In this document: one piece after another, positions 60,420-64,000 of the stretch
Layout of the letters: every line of letters begins with the position of its first letter
How positions within the stretch are numbered: the first letter of the stretch is position 1
NCBI RefSeq assembly: GCF_020520425.1
Contig: NC_079487.1
Location: forward strand, 132,082,385 to 132,146,384
Direction: 5' to 3'
Length of the DNA stretch: 64,000 nucleotides
From: Spinacia oleracea
Taxonomy: Eukaryota; Streptophyta; Magnoliopsida; Caryophyllales; Amaranthaceae
Translations under genes and position numbers: made by a program
The notes under the pieces: generated by a model
What the model saw: the letters and a program-made list of their open reading frames with translations, nothing else
The model's database searches: none
What the model was told of the DNA's origin: nothing

Positions 60420-61558
60420 TAGGGATGCTAATGAGGTGGGGTGGTATAGGTGTTGTCCCTCTGTCCTGAACTCCGCCTAAAAGTTTCATCCTATTAGGTA
60501 TAATTTTCATCCTCATCTCCGCCTGAACGGATACAATTCCCGCCCATCAACTGCCTGGATATCCTTCACAACTAGGGATGGCAACGGGTAGGATTTGGAC
60601 CGGATCCTCTAAGATCGAGATCCAGATCCGTTTTTTGGGCAAGGATCCAGATCCTACCCGGATCCGCTGGGTAATGAAATTGAGGATCCAGATCCAGATC
60701 CGACGGATCCTACGGATTCGGGTCCAAAACGGATCCAAAACGGATCCTAACTTATTTTTTCATCAAACGACCTTAATTTTCATTTTAACCTTAAAACATA
60801 GTTTAATAAAACTTCAATAACAAAGCTATTTTTCCATACAAGCATTTACTAAAATAAAATTTAACAAATCCAACATAAATAATATTAAAAGTTCAAAAAC
60901 TTCAATAATACTACAAGTCTTAAGTCTTTACTTTTATATTTTTATATAAAAACGGGTAAACGGATCTGGATCCGGGTAATGACTTAGGACCCGATCCAGA
61001 TCCGTTTTTAAAACCAAGGATCCATATCCTACCCGGATCCGTCGGGTCCAAAAATTGAGGATCCAGATCCGTTGAAAACGGATCTGGATCCACGGATCCG
61101 GGTCGGTTCCATTACCCACTGCCATCCCTATTCACAACCCATACCCGCCTAATTTTTCTTATTTAGCAAACACCTTACAACATATATACCAGGGAAAAGT
61201 ACCCCCATAACAAAAAAAATCCAAACTAACACATTTAAAAGATAACCTTATTTCATATTATCACATACATACAAATCCAAACAAATGAAAAAAACGTTTT
61301 CAATTTTATATCTTCTTTAAAAATTTCAATTCACATAGGAAAGGATAATCGGATAGGATTAACGGGTATGAAGCGTGGCTGGCGGGCATGGGGCGGGTCC
61401 AACACAAAATACACACTGCCCCTTGACCCCCATCGCCTATCAGTCTGTCACCCATATAGCGAATACGATTTTTGTACCCATTCTCAGCCCCATCGCCCGC
61501 CTAGTTGGGGAGGACGCGAGGCGGGTCTCCCATGAAATCGACCTCACTGACATCCCTA
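60420..61558. mobile_element. Outer hAT-like element (host of a nested insertion)
   Basis: It starts TAGGGATGCTAATGAGGTGG and ends, inverted, TAGGGATGTCAGTGAGGTCG. The flanks ATTATTTC (60412-60419) and GTTACTTC (61559-61566) agree at 6 of 8 bases. The sequence has GGGCGGG/CCCGCC words typical of this repeat class. It is split by the element at 60573-61130; without that insertion and its extra 8 bp, it would be about 573 bp. Confidence 0.75.
60573..61130. mobile_element. Inner hAT-like element made of GGATCCAGATCCG words
   Basis: The ends are TAGGGATGGCAACGGGTA and, inverted, TAGGGATGGCAGTGGGTA. A perfect 8-bp TTCACAAC flanks it (60565-60572 and 61131-61138). Both arms consist of GATCCAGATCCG/ACGGATCC words; the centre is AT-rich. 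It is 558 bp and encodes no transposase. Confidence 0.92.
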
Positions 61559-61584
61559 GTTACTTCCCCTAGTAGTGCTACGTA

Positions 61585-61832
61585 CTCCCTCCATTTCGAA
61601 ATAATTGGGACAATTTACCTTTTCACGCTTGCAAATGTAAATGTTTGGAAATTAATATCTCTAATTTTCTATTCGTAAATTAGCTGATATTTCGAAAGTA
61701 TATATACGAAAAAAAACAAGACATAATACGACTATGTTTTTTCTTGCACATAAATCCCAAATGCTGATCAAATTGAAATTTGTGAGTAGTATCAAAAGTC
61801 AAAGTGTCCATATTATTTCGAAACGGGAGAAG
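61585..61832. mobile_element. Stowaway MITE
   Basis: The ends CTCCCTCCATTTCGAAATAA and, inverted, CTTCTCCCGTTTCGAAATAA have TA on both sides (61583-61584 and 61833-61834). It is 248 bp and AT-rich inside. Confidence 0.85.
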
Positions 61833-62029
61833 TATGTTGTTAAGGCAGAACCCTTTTATTCTTGTAAATGGACTCTCTAAAACATACCATAACCCAAGCC
61901 CGTATGTAACGCTAATATATGGATCACAAGATCGAATAAAACTTGCTTCTACGCATTAGCAAATATTAATGGGGGTACATGTACACTTATACAATCAATA
62001 TGAAAGGAGAACAAAATGGTTAACAATCA

Positions 62030-63202
62030 GAGCACGTACATTGGTTGGCTCTTCAAAAGAGTTATTTGAGGGCTCTCCATTCTCTCTCTACCATTATCTC
62101 TCTACAAGATACACTCAAAATCCATTCCTAAAAACACCCAACATTGATCGGCAACTTTTGTGTAAGACCGCCTTACCGGAAAGACCACTTTGATTGCTTA
62201 ACTAATTTATTTCCTTGCTTAACTAATTAGTTTTAGTGCTTAACTAACTAGTTCAAGTGTTTAACTAAATAGTTCCAGTGTTTAACTAATTAGTTTCAGT
62301 GCTTAACTAATTGATTTCATTGCTTAACTTATATGACAACAAGGTGGTATTTTTTGTAAGACCGCCTTATGTAAAAGTTAAACTTTTATATAAGGCGGTC
62401 TTATACAAAAGACTACCTTGGTGTCGTATAAGTTAAGCACTGGAACTAATTAGTTAAGCATTGAAATCAATTAGTTAAGCAATGAAACTAATTAGTTAAG
62501 CACTAAAATTAATTAGTTAAGCAATAGAACTAATTAGTTAAGCAATTAAAGTGGTCTTTCCGGTAAGGCGGTCTTACACAAAAGTTTCCGAACATTGATT
62601 GGTTCTTCAAATGAGCTCTCCAATATTTTTTACCATTTGGTGGTCCCATGTCAATTCTTCATTTATTTTATATATATCAAACAATGTTAATATTTATTGG
62701 TAATAATAATAAGTTAAGTAATTATGATAGAAAATTTTAGGTTACTGCAATATTAACAATAATTAGATTTCATTTTCAACCAATGGGTTAAAAAGAAGAA
62801 GACAAAATAATTTTAGTTGCAAATAAATAGCCCAATATTAGGCTTGTTAAATAGGGAAGGAAAAAAGAAAAAGTAACCATTATTGTAGATTTTCCGTAAA
62901 AGAAAATTAAACATATTAGTTTTTCATTTTATTGAATCATAAATATAAAATGTAAAAAAGTTACTACTTAATTGTATTTTTACCCAAACTTACTATCTAC
63001 TTTAAAAAAGTTACTCCTCATTTTTCAACAAGAACCAACTCTTGGAGGGCTCTTGGGCAAGAGCTATCTTGAAGTAGCTCTCCATGAAGAGCTACTGAAG
63101 AGCCCCTCAAGAACCACTCAAGAGCCCCAATGTTGGCCAAGAGTTAGTTCTTGTTGGAGAGCTACTTGGAGAGCCACTCCAAGAGCCCCAATGTACATGC
63201 TC
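62030..63202. mobile_element. Harbinger-like element (host of a nested insertion)
   Basis: The ends are GAGCACGTACATTGGTTGGC and, inverted, GAGCATGTACATTGGGGCTC, with TCA on both sides (62027-62029 and 63203-63205), a variant of the TTA/TAA target. Subterminal regions are full of GAGAGCTACTTGGAGAG/AAGAGCCCC words. It encodes no protein I recognise. The element at 62149-62590 is inserted in it. Confidence 0.78.
62149..62590. mobile_element. Palindromic Mutator-type MITE with perfect 9-bp target duplication
   Basis: This 442-bp element is nearly a perfect inverted repeat end to end. Its arms start CGGCAACTTTTGTGTAAGAC and CGGAAACTTTTGTGTAAGAC and share GCGGTCTTAC and seven or so spaced GCTTAACTAATTAGTT words. 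AACATTGAT flanks it on both sides (62140-62148 and 62591-62599), the 9-bp Mutator signature. It would extrude as a long cruciform or give a long hairpin RNA. Confidence 0.92.
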
Positions 63203-63605
63203 TCAGTTTACAATCAATACGATGAAGAACAAAATGGTTACCAAATCAATTTAGAATTGCTTGATTTAGATTATAGGTGTTTGGTTGATGGGAGAGAGGA
63301 GAAAAAAAAATAAGATTTTAAAGGTGAATTAGAGGTTTGAGTATTTCAAAAACCTAATGAAAATGTTTGGTCAAGAAATATCTGAAAGCGAGTTTTGGGA
63401 TGAAAAACTAATTTTAAAAAAGCTTAATATTAAATTTTTACCTTTGAAGAAATGGGTGTCAACTGACAATTTTGTCGTAATATTGTCTAAAATTACAATA
63501 TTTATCAACCTTAGGTCAATGTTCTTAAAGGTCACTTTACACCTTAACAACAAACGAACAGTTAATATACCAAGGCTCTGCTCTCTCCATATTATTTTCA
63601 CTTAT

Positions 63606-63822
63606 TTCGGGTCTAATAAGGTAAGATAAAATAAAGACTAATAAGTTCAGATAAGATAAGGTAATTATTACATAAGGTAATTCTATAAGTTCCAATAAGA
63701 TAAGATCGATAAGATAAAATAAGATAAGATAAGGGTCAATAAATTCTGATAAAATAAGATAAGTTAAGGATAGATAAGTTCAGGATCAATAAGATAAATA
63801 AAATTCAGGTGAACAGAACACT
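63606..63822. mobile_element. Partial MITE of AAGATAA words
   Basis: It is a degenerate run of AATAAGATAAGATAAG, AGTTCAGATAAG and GGGTCAATAA words, ending AATTCAGGTGAACAGAACAC and TGCGC. That is the right end of the family at 35751-36015 and 50409-50467. No matching left end was seen. Confidence 0.55.
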
Positions 63823-64000
63823 GCGCAAATCCACTTTATAAAATCAGCTAATTTAACCAACTAATCTAACCTAGTTAAAAGAAACAACTACAACTACTCC
63901 GTAATTATCAAACATGACCATAAGTACTTTTAAGGTTGTTTGGAATAGTTTATGTACTTTGTGATTATTCGAAAATTCTACAACGAACCAAATTGGGATT

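Noticed and set aside
61375-61572. 65-codon open frame
   Set aside because: It lies within the right arm of the outer hAT-like element and is not coding.
62972-63313. 113-codon open frame
   Set aside because: It runs over the right terminal part of the Harbinger-like element, and its composition merely reflects GAGCTACT words.

Overview
The window is nuclear DNA of a flowering plant, most likely a eudicot. The evidence is spliced genes with GT-AG introns, a DYW-class pentatricopeptide gene, a cellulose-synthase-like C gene, plant vacuolar amino-acid transporter and DUF946 genes, a plant cytosolic tRNA-Gly, and AT-rich intergenic DNA packed with MITEs (Stowaway, Tourist/Harbinger-like, hAT-like, Mutator-like). 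The abundant ACTCCGTA/TACGGAGTA motifs remind me of Caryophyllales, but I cannot prove the species.

Genes from left to right: EXO84B (exocyst subunit, minus strand, 3' end cut by the left edge, 8001 to <1); a mitochondrial-type DYW PPR protein (minus, 12637-10670); tRNA-Gly(UCC) (minus, 13476-13405); an AVT1-type amino-acid transporter (plus, 14933-18952, 12 exons, rebuilt here including a U12-type AT-AC intron); a DUF946/VPS62-like protein (plus, 20133-22601); a mitochondrial calcium uniporter MCU (minus, 28331-23731, with a 3.7-kb intron); and a CSLC xyloglucan glucan synthase (plus, 54867-57846). These are ordinary unlinked housekeeping or metabolic genes with no operon-like relation.

The 28.6-34.0 kb block is a complete Mutator-like element (MULE). 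It has terminal inverted repeats, a perfect 10-bp target-site duplication and a long open transposase frame, and it sits about 290 bp upstream of the MCU start codon. From 34 to 54 kb there is no host gene that I can support. That region holds a broken LINE, fossil LTR pieces, MITEs of several families, an inverted pair of MITEs, a 9-copy minisatellite, hAT-like elements, and a 1.3-kb Pack-MULE-like element with GC-richer cargo. From 58 to 64 kb there are two nested insertions: a hAT-like element inside another hAT-like element, and a large palindromic Mutator-type MITE inside a Harbinger-like element.

The most noteworthy items are the AT-AC intron and two micro-exons (24 and 20 nt) in the AVT1 gene, the intact MULE with its possible in-frame leader exon, the Pack-MULE candidate, and the nested elements whose target-site duplications give their insertion order.
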